Shown: one piece after another, positions 7,883-15,126 of the stretch
How positions within the stretch are numbered: position 1 is the first letter of the stretch
Layout: every line of letters begins with the position of its first letter
Source of the DNA: Sulfurimonas sp.
Lineage (GTDB): Bacteria > Campylobacterota > Campylobacteria > Campylobacterales > Sulfurimonadaceae
Assembly (NCBI GenBank): GCA_012963655.1
Contig: DTVI01000300.1
Location: 1 to 19,710 of the forward strand
Reading direction: 5' to 3'
Length of the DNA stretch: 19,710 nucleotides
Position numbers and translations under genes: made by a program
The notes under the pieces: model-generated
Databases searched by the model: none
Told to the model about the DNA's origin: nothing
The model's input: only the letters and a program-made list of their open reading frames with translations

Positions 7883-8314
7883 TTAAAGTCTGTCTTGTAT
7901 CCAGCGAATAAGACTGTTAGCATCTACGGCTCCTGAAATTCTATCAACTTCCTTTCCTTGGTTAAACATAACTAGAGTAGGGATAGAACGTATATTGTAC
8001 TGAGACCCTAAAGATGATTGTTCCGTATTAACCTTAGTAAATCGAACCTTAGTTTTAAAACTTTGAGAGGCCTTCTCAAAGTTTGGCCCCATAATTTTAC
8101 AGGGACCACACCATGGTGCCCAAAAATCTATAATGACGGGTATCTCATTCTTTTCTAAATGCTGAGAAATATTTTCAGTAGTAAGTTCTATAGGTTTAGT
8201 CTCAAAAATATTTTCTTGACAGCGTCCACATTTGGCGTCTTCTTTTAGTTGACTGGTAGGTAATCGGTTTGTTCCATTGCAATATGGACAAACAATGTGG
8301 GTAAATTCACTCAT
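7883..8314 (-). CDS. trxC: Thioredoxin 2 (TrxC) with N-terminal zinc ribbon
   Basis: TrxC is a cytoplasmic dithiol reductase linked to oxidative-stress defence and, through its zinc site, to redox sensing. The 143 residues show a zinc ribbon of two CxxC pairs (Cys9/Cys12 in CPYC and Cys29/Cys32 in CGRC) followed by a thioredoxin domain. The domain carries FWAPWCGPC (active cysteines 69 and 72) and the cis-proline in SIPTL (Pro112). This architecture and length match E. coli TrxC. AAGGAA precedes the ATG. The gene starts 24 bases after the trypsin-like gene stops, so it is probably the last member of the nitrate-linked operon. Its redox role there is an inference. Confidence 0.93.
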   Translation of the reverse strand: MSEFTHIVCPYCNGTNRLPTSQLKEDAKCGRCQENIFETKPIELTTENISQHLEKNEIPVIIDFWAPWCGPCKIMGPNFEKASQSFKTKVRFTKVNTEQSSLGSQYNIRSIPTLVMFNQGKEVDRISGAVDANSLIRWIQDRL

Positions 8315-8338
8315 TTGGTATTCCTTTTTATATGTAGA

Positions 8339-9430
8339 TTAGGTGTCTTCTCTTTTAATAACACAAGCCCCATAATTGTTGATTAAGATATCATCATAGA
8401 TATCAGCCTTAGAAAAAAGTCGTCCAAGTGCAACTGAACCATTTTTTTCTTCTAAAGAAGAGTCAACAATGATATAAGACAGTAAGATAGCATTATCATT
8501 AATGGAAAATTGCAAATAATCCATCTTAGTGTTTTCTTCCAGTATATAATGGTATATCTTTTCAATATTTTCATGAGGAAGGCGACATAATGAGGCGTCT
8601 GCTACAATGATACCATTATCATAATACGCAATCTCAACACGTGAGCTTCCTATATCAATCTGCCACATTCTTTGCCCCCTGCGTGAAAGGGCTACATCTT
8701 TGCCAAGGTCTTTTAAAATAGATTCAAGTGTTTTAATGGTTCCAATGGGTTTATATCCTTCTCTACGTTTCTTAGCTACATCAATTTTCACTCCACACTT
8801 AGGACAGTAATCATCTTTTATACTGAGTTCTTTAACAAGGTTAAGGCAAGATGAACAACGGATGATATCAAGCTCATTTATTTCTTTAAAGGACTGAAGA
8901 GCTTCTAAAATATAATGAAAGGGAAGTGCAAAACCAAGATTATTTGAGTTTTGAATGATGAAGGTGTTAACGCCAATAACCTCTCCTTTGTCATTGAGTA
9001 AGGGCCCTCCACTGTTTCCAGGGTTAATTGCTGCGTCAATTTGGATATATTCAAGTTCTCCTTGAAGTCTATCTGCCTTTGAAACAATCCCCTCTGTAGC
9101 TGTATAATTAAGTCCATAGGGATGGCCAATGGCCACGACCTTATTTCCATCATGCACCTTTTCATTTGATAGAAGAAGAGGTGTTTTAACCTTTAAAGCG
9201 TCCGTTTTAATAAAGGCTAAGTCATATTTTGCATCATCATAAACAACTGTTGCTTCACAACGCTTTAAATCTTTAGAAGAGATGACGACTTTCTTTAAGC
9301 CTGTGACGACATGTGAATTTGTAAGAATTAGTTGGTGTTTCTCAAGATAAAAACCTGTTCCTGAGGCTAAAGGCGTTTCAATTTGAATGATACTTTCAGA
9401 ATATATATCTAAGATTTCTTGTGTGTTCAT
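8339..9430 (-). CDS. Trypsin-like serine protease with zinc ribbon and C-terminal YbjN-like domain
   Basis: The N-terminal half (residues ~5-185, numbered from the ATG at 9430) is a degenerate trypsin/DegP-type protease. It has LTNSHVV (His40), YDLAFIK (Asp70) and NPGNSGGPL (Ser140), so the triad is complete. No signal peptide or PDZ domain is present, so it should be cytoplasmic. A zinc ribbon follows with CxxC pairs Cys192/Cys195 and Cys209/Cys212. Residues ~228-345 (ESILKDLGKDVALSRRG, WQIDIGSSRVEIAY, ASLCRLP, FSINDNAILLSYII) resemble the YbjN/class I type III-chaperone fold. An in-frame GTG at 9442 would add four residues and overlap the preceding stop. I prefer the ATG, one base after the preceding TAA, with AGTGAG as a weak ribosome site. 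Its substrate is unknown. A link to the neighbouring kinase/phosphatase is inferred from operon position. The protease call is firm, the YbjN-like call tentative. Confidence 0.8.
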   Translation of the reverse strand: MNTQEILDIYSESIIQIETPLASGTGFYLEKHQLILTNSHVVTGLKKVVISSKDLKRCEATVVYDDAKYDLAFIKTDALKVKTPLLLSNEKVHDGNKVVAIGHPYGLNYTATEGIVSKADRLQGELEYIQIDAAINPGNSGGPLLNDKGEVIGVNTFIIQNSNNLGFALPFHYILEALQSFKEINELDIIRCSSCLNLVKELSIKDDYCPKCGVKIDVAKKRREGYKPIGTIKTLESILKDLGKDVALSRRGQRMWQIDIGSSRVEIAYYDNGIIVADASLCRLPHENIEKIYHYILEENTKMDYLQFSINDNAILLSYIIVDSSLEEKNGSVALGRLFSKADIYDDILINNYGACVIKREDT

Positions 9431-9431
9431 A

Positions 9432-10754
9432 TTACAGCTCACTAAAGTTTAGGCTTTTAATGCCATTAAAATAAGAATGATGAAATTTTTCTAGGGACTC
9501 GAAATTAAGATTAAGACTTAGGTCATTAAGGTGAGGATATAGCTTATTATAAGGTTCTATAATTTTTTTAACTTCTGCATTTATCTTCGTATTATCAAGC
9601 TTTTCATCTCCCTTGTATAAACTCTTGATTCCTAAGGCGCAGTGGAAATCTGTATTATGAATACGTACATTAAGTTGAACGAGTTCCCTTAAACAGTCAT
9701 TCATCCCAAAATTGTACAGCATATATAAACCAAGGTATTCATAAATAGTTAAGATTATTTCTTCATATTTATGTTCTTTATACCAGATGATTTTAGTTAG
9801 TGTTTCATCTATAAATGAACGTATTTCCTCAAGGTTGTTTTGAGTGAAAACATCAAAGGTTTGTTGGACACTGTAAAGGCTTTTGGCAAGCTTTTTTGAA
9901 TCTAGCGCTTGAAGCTTTAAGGTGGCCTTTTGAAGGGCGTCATTTTTTTCTTCAATAAGCTTATTATCATCCAGGTAATATTCTTGTATGGCCTCATATA
10001 TTTCATGTCCAAGCTTCCCTCTAGGTGTTACAAAATAATCAATACGAAGTAAAAGACCCAACCAAACAAAGGCAATAGCCCCAGATTGTTCTAATGTAGG
10101 CAGTAGGGCTACTTTTTCTTGTGTCTTATCGATCCATTCTCTAAAAAAACGTAACTTAGTATCTTTTAAATGAAAGTCCATGGCTTCAATATGTTCAAGT
10201 TCTATTGTCTCCAAATCATTAAACTCATCTAGAAGAAGCTCTTTTTCTTTGTCTGTATTGATTGAAATTTCTCTAAGAGGAAAATAAACTTTTTGAGGCG
10301 AAAGAGAGGTATTATGAAAATAGATTTTTGACTTTAATATTTCATCTTGTAGGTAAAATGAGCTGTAGGTATACATATAGTTTTTTTCTAAAAGACGGCG
10401 CATAACAGCAACATTGTCTTTTACGGTGTGGGCAATATTAACAGAAGCAATAAGACGTTTTTGGGTGATATTACCTTTAATAATGGCAGCACCTTGAATG
10501 ATCTTAAATTCTAAAGAGTTTTCATCTCGGGAGAAACTTATATTTGCATGGTCTTTTTCATGTGCATTTTCAAAACGAAGATATTTGAAATAATTTTCGT
10601 ATCCCTCAAGATAGCGTTGCTGTGAAAATTCTTTTTTTGAAAGTTGATAAAATTCTTGTTGTTCGGGTGTTTTCTTATAGCTAATAAAACGACCAAAATG
10701 ATAGTTTTTTTCTTGGGCAGAGGAAGAAAAAAGATTTAATAACCAAGTAAACAT
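9432..10754 (-). CDS. Unrecognised 440-residue protein with YbjN/type III-chaperone-like segment
   Basis: I do not recognise this as a named family. The first ~12 residues (MFTWLLNLFSSS) are an amphipathic or hydrophobic cap rather than a full signal peptide. Residues ~45-165 read as alternating strands and a helix: EFKIIQGAAIIKG, LIASVNIA, VAVMRRLLEKNYMYTYSSFYLQDE, KSKIYF. The helix with LLExN followed by F-x-L resembles the second half of the YbjN/class I chaperone fold. The remainder is mostly alpha-helical, with a hydrophobic helix at ~225-240 (SGAIAFVWLGLLLRI) and a charged helix at ~262-290. AAGGAAG precedes the ATG. It lies 41 bp after the kinase/phosphatase gene and 1 base before the protease start. 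This suggests a protein partner of the kinase/phosphatase, possibly an adaptor, but that is inference. Confidence 0.75.
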   Translation of the reverse strand: MFTWLLNLFSSSAQEKNYHFGRFISYKKTPEQQEFYQLSKKEFSQQRYLEGYENYFKYLRFENAHEKDHANISFSRDENSLEFKIIQGAAIIKGNITQKRLIASVNIAHTVKDNVAVMRRLLEKNYMYTYSSFYLQDEILKSKIYFHNTSLSPQKVYFPLREISINTDKEKELLLDEFNDLETIELEHIEAMDFHLKDTKLRFFREWIDKTQEKVALLPTLEQSGAIAFVWLGLLLRIDYFVTPRGKLGHEIYEAIQEYYLDDNKLIEEKNDALQKATLKLQALDSKKLAKSLYSVQQTFDVFTQNNLEEIRSFIDETLTKIIWYKEHKYEEIILTIYEYLGLYMLYNFGMNDCLRELVQLNVRIHNTDFHCALGIKSLYKGDEKLDNTKINAEVKKIIEPYNKLYPHLNDLSLNLNFESLEKFHHSYFNGIKSLNFSEL

Positions 10755-10795
10755 AAACTTCCTTCTTGAATCAGTTAAAACTATTCTAACCTAAT

Positions 10796-12442
10796 TTACA
10801 TGTTATAGTAGATAAAGCTTACAATGTTTGTCATAAGTAAGATAAAAAAACCTAACTTATAAAAAAGAAGAGGTTCTCGTTCTATAAAAGAAGAATCCTT
10901 TAGATAATAAGGTTTCACTTTCTCAGGTGATTTTAATTCATAAAAAAATTCAGAATAATGTGCATATCTATCTTGTGCATCAGGAGATATTGAACGCATA
11001 ATAATAGACTCTAGCCAGTGTGGAATGTTTTTATTATAAGTAGAAGCTAGTTTGGCTTGTTTAAAGGTAGGCGTTTGAAACGGCTCTATTTCCCCATATG
11101 GATATTTTCCCGTTAATGCCCAATATAGTGTGACCCCTATTGAAAAGAGTTCGGTAGACTCATTAATAGCACTTCCTTTAAACCGTTCAGGTGCAAGATA
11201 TGAAGGTGTACCGGCTCTTGAGTTTACCTCAAAGACTTCAACAACAGAACCAAAATCTACCATCTTGAAGTTAACACCAACTTCTCCTTCTTTATTAAAA
11301 ACAATAATATTTTCTGGTTTTATATCTCCATGAACTAAACCTAAATGCAGTAAATGAGCCTCCGCCTTGTGTAAGAACTTTGCAAGAGCAATGGCTGAAT
11401 CAATGGTAATAGGGCGATTTTTAAGATACTCTACAAGGTTTATACCTTCAATAAGGTCCATTAAATAATAACGAGCACAACGTTTCTCAGGTACCCAAGC
11501 ATGTCCAAAGGCTTTATGTGTCACTTGTTTAGCGTACCAAGCTTCTTTAACAAACTCTTCAAGGGCTATGGGATCGTCTATCGCACTTGCCATGGGAAAC
11601 TTCATGACAAATATCTTTCCCTCTTTTTCAACCTTCCAAATACGACCATGCTCCATCATAGAAGAGACTAAGGTATATCCATCAAAGATATCACCAATCT
11701 TTAATTTTTGGGGGATATCCAGTTTTTGGTTTTTAATGGCATGTATCTCGTCAAGTTCTTCAATCCTAAAAATTTGCATAGAAATATCATCTCGTTCATG
11801 ATCTTTATGTTCTTTAGCTGCTGTTTGCACAATAAGAGTAGAACCTAGCCCTTTTAACACTTCTTCTTGGATACTGTCATCAGTCATTAAGGAACTTAGA
11901 CCATCACTACAAAGAATAATAGTGTCACCTTTTTGTATGCTAGTAGAAAAAATAACTGGCTCAATATGATCAGTTAAACCACAAGCTTGTGTAAGTACAT
12001 GTGAAAGGTTTTCTTCTTCCATGATATGATCAACAGAAAGTTGTTTCATATTTTTATTTTTCTCAATAAGATAAATACGCGAATCACCCAGATTCATTGT
12101 ATATAAGGTATCGCCTTCAACAACAGCTACACATAGGGTAGTTAGTAGCTCTATCTGCTCATACTGTGTCATAGACTCTTTAAATAAAAGACGATTTATA
12201 TGTTGAGTAAAGAGGGTGAGACTTTGGGTGATATCCCAGTTTTTAGGACGAGTTTTAAAATGGTCTATAAAAAATTTAACACTTTGTCTAGCAGCAGCTC
12301 CACCTTTTCTCGCTGAACCAACCCCATCACAAAGAACTGCAACAAGAAGGCTTTTATCTAAGATAGTAAAATCACAGGCATCATCACCGCGAATATCGGC
12401 TGCTTTAGGAAGATTAAATTGAGAAGATTGAAGTTTTAACAT
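10796..12442 (-). CDS. Bifunctional PP2C-type phosphatase / Ser-Thr protein kinase, C-terminally membrane-anchored
   Basis: The 548-residue fusion has two catalytic domains. Residues ~1-228 are a PP2C phosphatase with the metal-binding acidic motifs GDD (19-21), CDGVGSA (38-44), NLGDSR (117-122), CSDG (178-181) and RDD (217-219). Residues ~250-505 are a Hanks-type kinase with VMK (Lys281), HGDIKPEN (371-378), DFG (396-398) and GTPSYLAPER (411-420). The catalytic loop has HGD instead of HRD, so it is a non-RD kinase that may not need activation-loop phosphorylation. The glycine loop is poor. A hydrophobic segment (~525-546) ends the protein, leaving both domains in the cytoplasm. Such fusions are known beside nasA in nitrate-assimilation clusters (as I recall, PA1782 between nirB and nasA in Pseudomonas aeruginosa). 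It follows the transporter by 82 bp. Its targets are unknown; the transporter, the YbjN-like proteins or the reductase are candidates. Confidence 0.92.
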   Translation of the reverse strand: MLKLQSSQFNLPKAADIRGDDACDFTILDKSLLVAVLCDGVGSARKGGAAARQSVKFFIDHFKTRPKNWDITQSLTLFTQHINRLLFKESMTQYEQIELLTTLCVAVVEGDTLYTMNLGDSRIYLIEKNKNMKQLSVDHIMEEENLSHVLTQACGLTDHIEPVIFSTSIQKGDTIILCSDGLSSLMTDDSIQEEVLKGLGSTLIVQTAAKEHKDHERDDISMQIFRIEELDEIHAIKNQKLDIPQKLKIGDIFDGYTLVSSMMEHGRIWKVEKEGKIFVMKFPMASAIDDPIALEEFVKEAWYAKQVTHKAFGHAWVPEKRCARYYLMDLIEGINLVEYLKNRPITIDSAIALAKFLHKAEAHLLHLGLVHGDIKPENIIVFNKEGEVGVNFKMVDFGSVVEVFEVNSRAGTPSYLAPERFKGSAINESTELFSIGVTLYWALTGKYPYGEIEPFQTPTFKQAKLASTYNKNIPHWLESIIMRSISPDAQDRYAHYSEFFYELKSPEKVKPYYLKDSSFIEREPLLFYKLGFFILLMTNIVSFIYYNM

Positions 12443-12510
12443 AGCTTGCCTTTTTAAAAAAGTTTAGAAGACACAAATGAAACTTTAGCTCTTACTAGGG
12501 GTGGACTTTT

Positions 12511-12530
12511 ATCTAAAGGTATATTTAGAT
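12511..12530 (-). other. Small hairpin overlapping the transporter stop codon
   Basis: On the - strand ATCTAAA (12530-12524) and TTTAGAT (12517-12511) form a 7-bp perfect stem with a 6-base loop. The TAA stop of the transporter is in the first arm. It is followed by AAAAG, not a T-run, so it is not an intrinsic terminator. It could stabilise the transporter mRNA end or attenuate the downstream kinase gene. Confidence 0.3.
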
Positions 12531-13805
12531 CTTACCACCTGAGGTCGCGCCCCATGTTGTTCTCCAACGTGTCTTAACCATGGATATACCAACAATAGCG
12601 ATAACTGTAACGCCGGCAAAGATTAAGAATCCTGCTGAATAACCATCAAAGGTGTCTTTTGACCAGCCAAGGGTTTTAATAAGTGCGGTTCCACCAAGAC
12701 CACCTGCTGCACCAATAATCCCAACCATAACGCCAATGTCTCTTGCAAAGCGTTGAGGTACGAGTTGAAAAACAGCTCCATTGGCCATACCTAGGTTAGC
12801 CATGGTGATAAAAAATACTAAGATAGTTAGGTTAAAAGGAAGTGTTAGCAGGGCATTAAGTGTTGTCATGACAACAACAATACCAAAGAAGATATAAAGT
12901 GATTTAACCCCACCCATTTTATCTGCAATAGCGCCACCAATAGGACGAAGTACTGTTCCAGCAAAAATACAAAGTGCACCAAAATATCCAGCAATAACAT
13001 TGATATTGTCTTCAGCTAACCAAGAAAGGCCAAGTTCTTCCATCTCTTTAGGATAGGTGTCCATAAGATAAAGCTTTAAAAATACACCAAATCCAACAAA
13101 TCCACCAAAAGAGATAGCATAAAAGAGATTGAACCACCATGTGTCTTTGTCTTTTAACAGCTTTACATAGTCTTTTAGTTTTTTAGGGTTTACCTTATAT
13201 ACATTAGAAGGAGCATCTTTTGCTAAGACTAGGTAAATAATAAAAAGAATAGAAGCTAAAATTGCACCTAATAAAAATACAGCCTGCCATCCATAAAGTT
13301 CAGCAATTTTTGGCGCAAATAAAAATCCCATAACCACACCAACATTGGCCGCACCCGCAATTCCAAGTACAAGACCTTGAAGCTTAGGGGGATACCACTG
13401 ACCTGCTTGAGGAAGGGCAACAGCAAATGAAGCGCCTGCAAAACCAAGAAAAACAGCAACAATAAGAAGCATATCATAGGTGATAGCGCTTCCTTGAAGA
13501 TAGGTAAACAAAAGAGCACTAATAACAATGAACTGTGAGCTTAAAGCTGTCTTTTTAGCCCCAAACTTATCCACGCCAAAACCAAGAAGAATTCGAAGTA
13601 ATGCACCTGAAAGAATAGGAAGGGAAAGGAGGGTTGCTTTTTGACTTGAACTCATCATAAAACCACTTGCTGCAAAGGACTCAACAATTTCAGTGGATAA
13701 GGGCCCTAAGATAGTCCAAATCATAAAACTCATATCAAAATAGAAAAAAGCAGCGAGAAGTGTAGGCCAATGACCTTCTTCTTTTAATGCTTGTAATCGC
13801 GCCAT
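12525..13805 (-). CDS. nasA: NarK/NasA-type nitrate/nitrite transporter (MFS)
   Basis: This is an inner-membrane major-facilitator transporter for nitrate and/or nitrite, 426 residues with about 12 hydrophobic segments. Both NarK-family nitrate signatures are visible. The first is GFAGASFAVALPQAGQWYPP and the following GLVLGIAGAANVG (residues ~120-155). The second is GIIGAAGGLGG (~362-371). FGVDKFGAKK (75-84) is the MFS loop 2-3 motif. The start is the ATG at 13805, 7 bases after GGAG; a TTG four codons upstream overlaps that ribosome site and is rejected. The C-terminal tail (RWRTTWGATSGGKI) is Thr/Ser-rich. It is the first intact gene of the run that includes the kinase/phosphatase, and it diverges (with a pseudogene between) from the nitrate reductase operon. 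Uptake of nitrate for that enzyme is the probable role; nitrite export cannot be excluded. Confidence 0.93.
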   Translation of the reverse strand: MARLQALKEEGHWPTLLAAFFYFDMSFMIWTILGPLSTEIVESFAASGFMMSSSQKATLLSLPILSGALLRILLGFGVDKFGAKKTALSSQFIVISALLFTYLQGSAITYDMLLIVAVFLGFAGASFAVALPQAGQWYPPKLQGLVLGIAGAANVGVVMGFLFAPKIAELYGWQAVFLLGAILASILFIIYLVLAKDAPSNVYKVNPKKLKDYVKLLKDKDTWWFNLFYAISFGGFVGFGVFLKLYLMDTYPKEMEELGLSWLAEDNINVIAGYFGALCIFAGTVLRPIGGAIADKMGGVKSLYIFFGIVVVMTTLNALLTLPFNLTILVFFITMANLGMANGAVFQLVPQRFARDIGVMVGIIGAAGGLGGTALIKTLGWSKDTFDGYSAGFLIFAGVTVIAIVGISMVKTRWRTTWGATSGGKI

Positions 13806-13811
13806 AAAAAT

Positions 13812-13815
13812 CTCC
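13812..13815 (-). promoter_or_regulatory. Ribosome binding site deciding the transporter start
   Basis: GGAG on the - strand is 6-7 bases upstream of the ATG at 13805. It includes part of an in-frame TTG (13817-13815) that would otherwise be an alternative start. Confidence 0.7.
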
Positions 13816-13832
13816 AAAAATATAATTGCTAG

Positions 13833-13838
13833 ATTATA
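13833..13838 (-). promoter_or_regulatory. -10 box of the intact transporter gene
   Basis: A consensus TATAAT (in CCTATAATCT) lies 27 bases before the ATG at 13805, giving a leader of about 20 bases that just contains the ribosome site. No good -35 is present, which fits activator-dependent transcription. Confidence 0.55.
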
Positions 13839-13867
13839 GGCTAATATTTATTATAAGTTGGAATAAA

Positions 13868-13888
13868 TGTGATTAAATTATAAGCAAT
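13868..13888 (-). promoter_or_regulatory. Candidate operator of the transporter promoter (copy B)
   Basis: This 21-bp stretch reads, on the - strand, ATTGCTTA, five bases, then TAATCACA. It is an imperfect palindrome of the form ATTGnTTA-N5-TAAnCAAT. Its centre is 42.5 bp upstream of the centre of the -10 box. Sixteen of 21 positions match the site at 14888-14908 upstream of the decayed copy. Confidence 0.45.
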
Positions 13889-13937
13889 AAAGCCTATTAT
13901 TTAAGTATATACGATAAGAAGATTTATATCCTCTTGC

Positions 13938-14823
13938 TTATATTTTACCTCCAGCAGCTATTCCCCATGCTGTTCTCCATCTTGTTTTAACTAAAGAGAT
14001 ACCCATTATCGCGACAACTACAATGCCTGCCAAGATACATAAGGCTCCGACATAACCTGTCATTACCTTTACATTGTCTTCAGCTAACCATGACATACCA
14101 AGTTTACCCATTTCAAAGGAATAGGTATTCATACGATAAACCTTCCTATAGCCACCAAAAGAGATTGCGTAAAATAAGTTGAACCACCATGTGTCTTTGT
14201 CTTTAAGAGGTTTACAATAATCTTTGAACTTCTTAGGATTAGCCTTATATACATCTGATGGAGCATCTTTTGCCATAAATAAGTAGGTCACAAAGATAAG
14301 GGCTGCGAGTACAGCACCTACAAGGAAAACTGCCTGCCATCCAAAGTGTTCAACAATCTTTGGTGCAAATAAGAAGTCAATAACTACACAAATATTACCC
14401 GCAATAGTAATTGCAAGAACAAGAGCTTGAAACTTTGGTGGGTACTATTGACCCGTTTAAGGAAGTGCTACAGTAAAAGATGCACCTGCAAAAAAGGGCT
14501 ACCACAAGAAGGTGATTATATGAAATAGAATCACCTTGTAAATACGTAAACATTAAAGCTAAAATAACAATAAGCTGTGACATAAGGGCTGTTTTCTTTG
14601 GGCCAAACTTATCTACACCAAAACCAAGAACAATTCTTAAGAGTACGCCTGAAAGTAAGCTTGCCTTCTGTGAAACAGACATAACAAAGCCGGTAAGTGC
14701 TAAAAACTCTGCTATTTCTGTAGATAAGGGCCCAAGCATGCTCCAGACCATAAAAGAAAAGTCGAAATATAAACAAGCGGCTAAGAGTGTTGGCTAATGT
14801 GCTTCACCTTTTAATGCTGCCAT
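13938..14823 (-). pseudogene. Second NarK/NasA-type transporter copy, decayed
   Basis: This tandem paralogue of the adjacent transporter starts at the ATG at 14823 and keeps its ribosome site (AAGGAG). Three nonsense codons interrupt it: TAG at 14794-14796 (Trp in the intact copy, HWPTLL), TAA at 14457-14459 (Gln in LPQAGQ) and TAG at 14445-14447 (Trp in QWYPP). Relative to the intact gene it lacks about 9 bp near the start, 15 bp (LPILS), 8 bp near 14495 (a frameshift), 18 bp (after SFGG) and 345 bp near 14027. The last deletion joins LCI-AG to VAIMGISLVKTRWRT. These five losses add up exactly to the 395-bp length difference. Two shorter open frames (14395-14751 and 13938-14291) are its remnants. 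Protein divergence from the intact copy is substantial throughout, so this was an old paralogue rather than a recent duplicate. Confidence 0.93.
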
Positions 14824-14852
14824 AAAAACTCCTTAATAATTTTATTACGGAT

Positions 14853-14858
14853 AGTGTA
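14853..14858 (-). promoter_or_regulatory. Candidate -10 box of the decayed transporter copy
   Basis: TACACT (in CCTACACTAT) on the - strand aligns position for position with CCTATAATCT of the intact copy when the two upstream palindromes are aligned. It differs from the consensus at two positions, perhaps itself decayed. Confidence 0.4.
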
Positions 14859-14887
14859 GGACAAAAAATAGACTTTTTATTTTAATT

Positions 14888-14908
14888 ATTGGTTAAAATA
14901 TAATCAAT
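14888..14908 (-). promoter_or_regulatory. Candidate operator of the transporter promoter (copy A)
   Basis: On the - strand this reads ATTGATTA, five bases, TAACCAAT. It is a 21-bp palindrome with one mismatch between its 8-base arms. Its centre is 42.5 bp from the centre of the -10 candidate, exactly as for copy B. It also faces the reductase operon, but lies 220 bp from that start. Confidence 0.5.
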
Positions 14909-15052
14909 ATGAATATGTAGTGTATTTTTAAGAGCATCCCAAATTATAGGGCTTGTTGTGAATATAAAAGATATTATTATAAAATATAGATATGAAATTT
15001 ATAAATATTTTTTATAAAGTATAGCTTTATCTAAAACTAATGCTTAAAAAAT

Positions 15053-15070
15053 AATCAAGCACTCTTGGTT
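15053..15070 (+). promoter_or_regulatory. Palindrome upstream of the nitrate reductase operon
   Basis: AATCAAG-CACT-CTTGGTT is an inverted repeat with one mismatch per 7-base arm pair. It is centred 65 bp before the ATG at 15127 and about 44 bp before a TATAGT (15103-15108) that could be the -10. The half-site words AATCAA and TTGGTT also occur in the copy A palindrome, but in the opposite arrangement. Confidence 0.4.
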
Positions 15071-15126
15071 TCTTAAAAAGCTTTGCGATACAATTAGATA
15101 AATATAGTATTAGAGTAGGAATAAAT

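Larger units (their letters stand above)
14824..15126. promoter_or_regulatory. Divergent intergenic region between transporter pseudogene and reductase operon
   Basis: These 303 bp hold no credible gene. They are very AT-rich and contain the old promoter and palindrome of the pseudogene (left), a second palindrome near the reductase operon (right), and an AT-only middle (about 14950-15045) with TTTTTTATAAAGTATA-like tracts. No TTGAT-N4-ATCAA FNR site is seen. Confidence 0.6.

Noticed and set aside
9431..9442. GTG start for the protease gene
   Set aside because: It would overlap the preceding gene and has no ribosome site. The ATG at 9430 directly after the TAA is the simpler choice, although the difference is only four residues.
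13938..14751. Two separate small membrane proteins (13938-14291 and 14395-14751)
   Set aside because: Both align end to end with the neighbouring transporter and are fragments of one pseudogene.
14824..15126. FNR/CRP site TTGAT-N4-ATCAA or Campylobacter NssR-type TTAAC-N4-GTTAA
   Set aside because: No sequence with that spacing was found; the palindromes present have other arm spacing.
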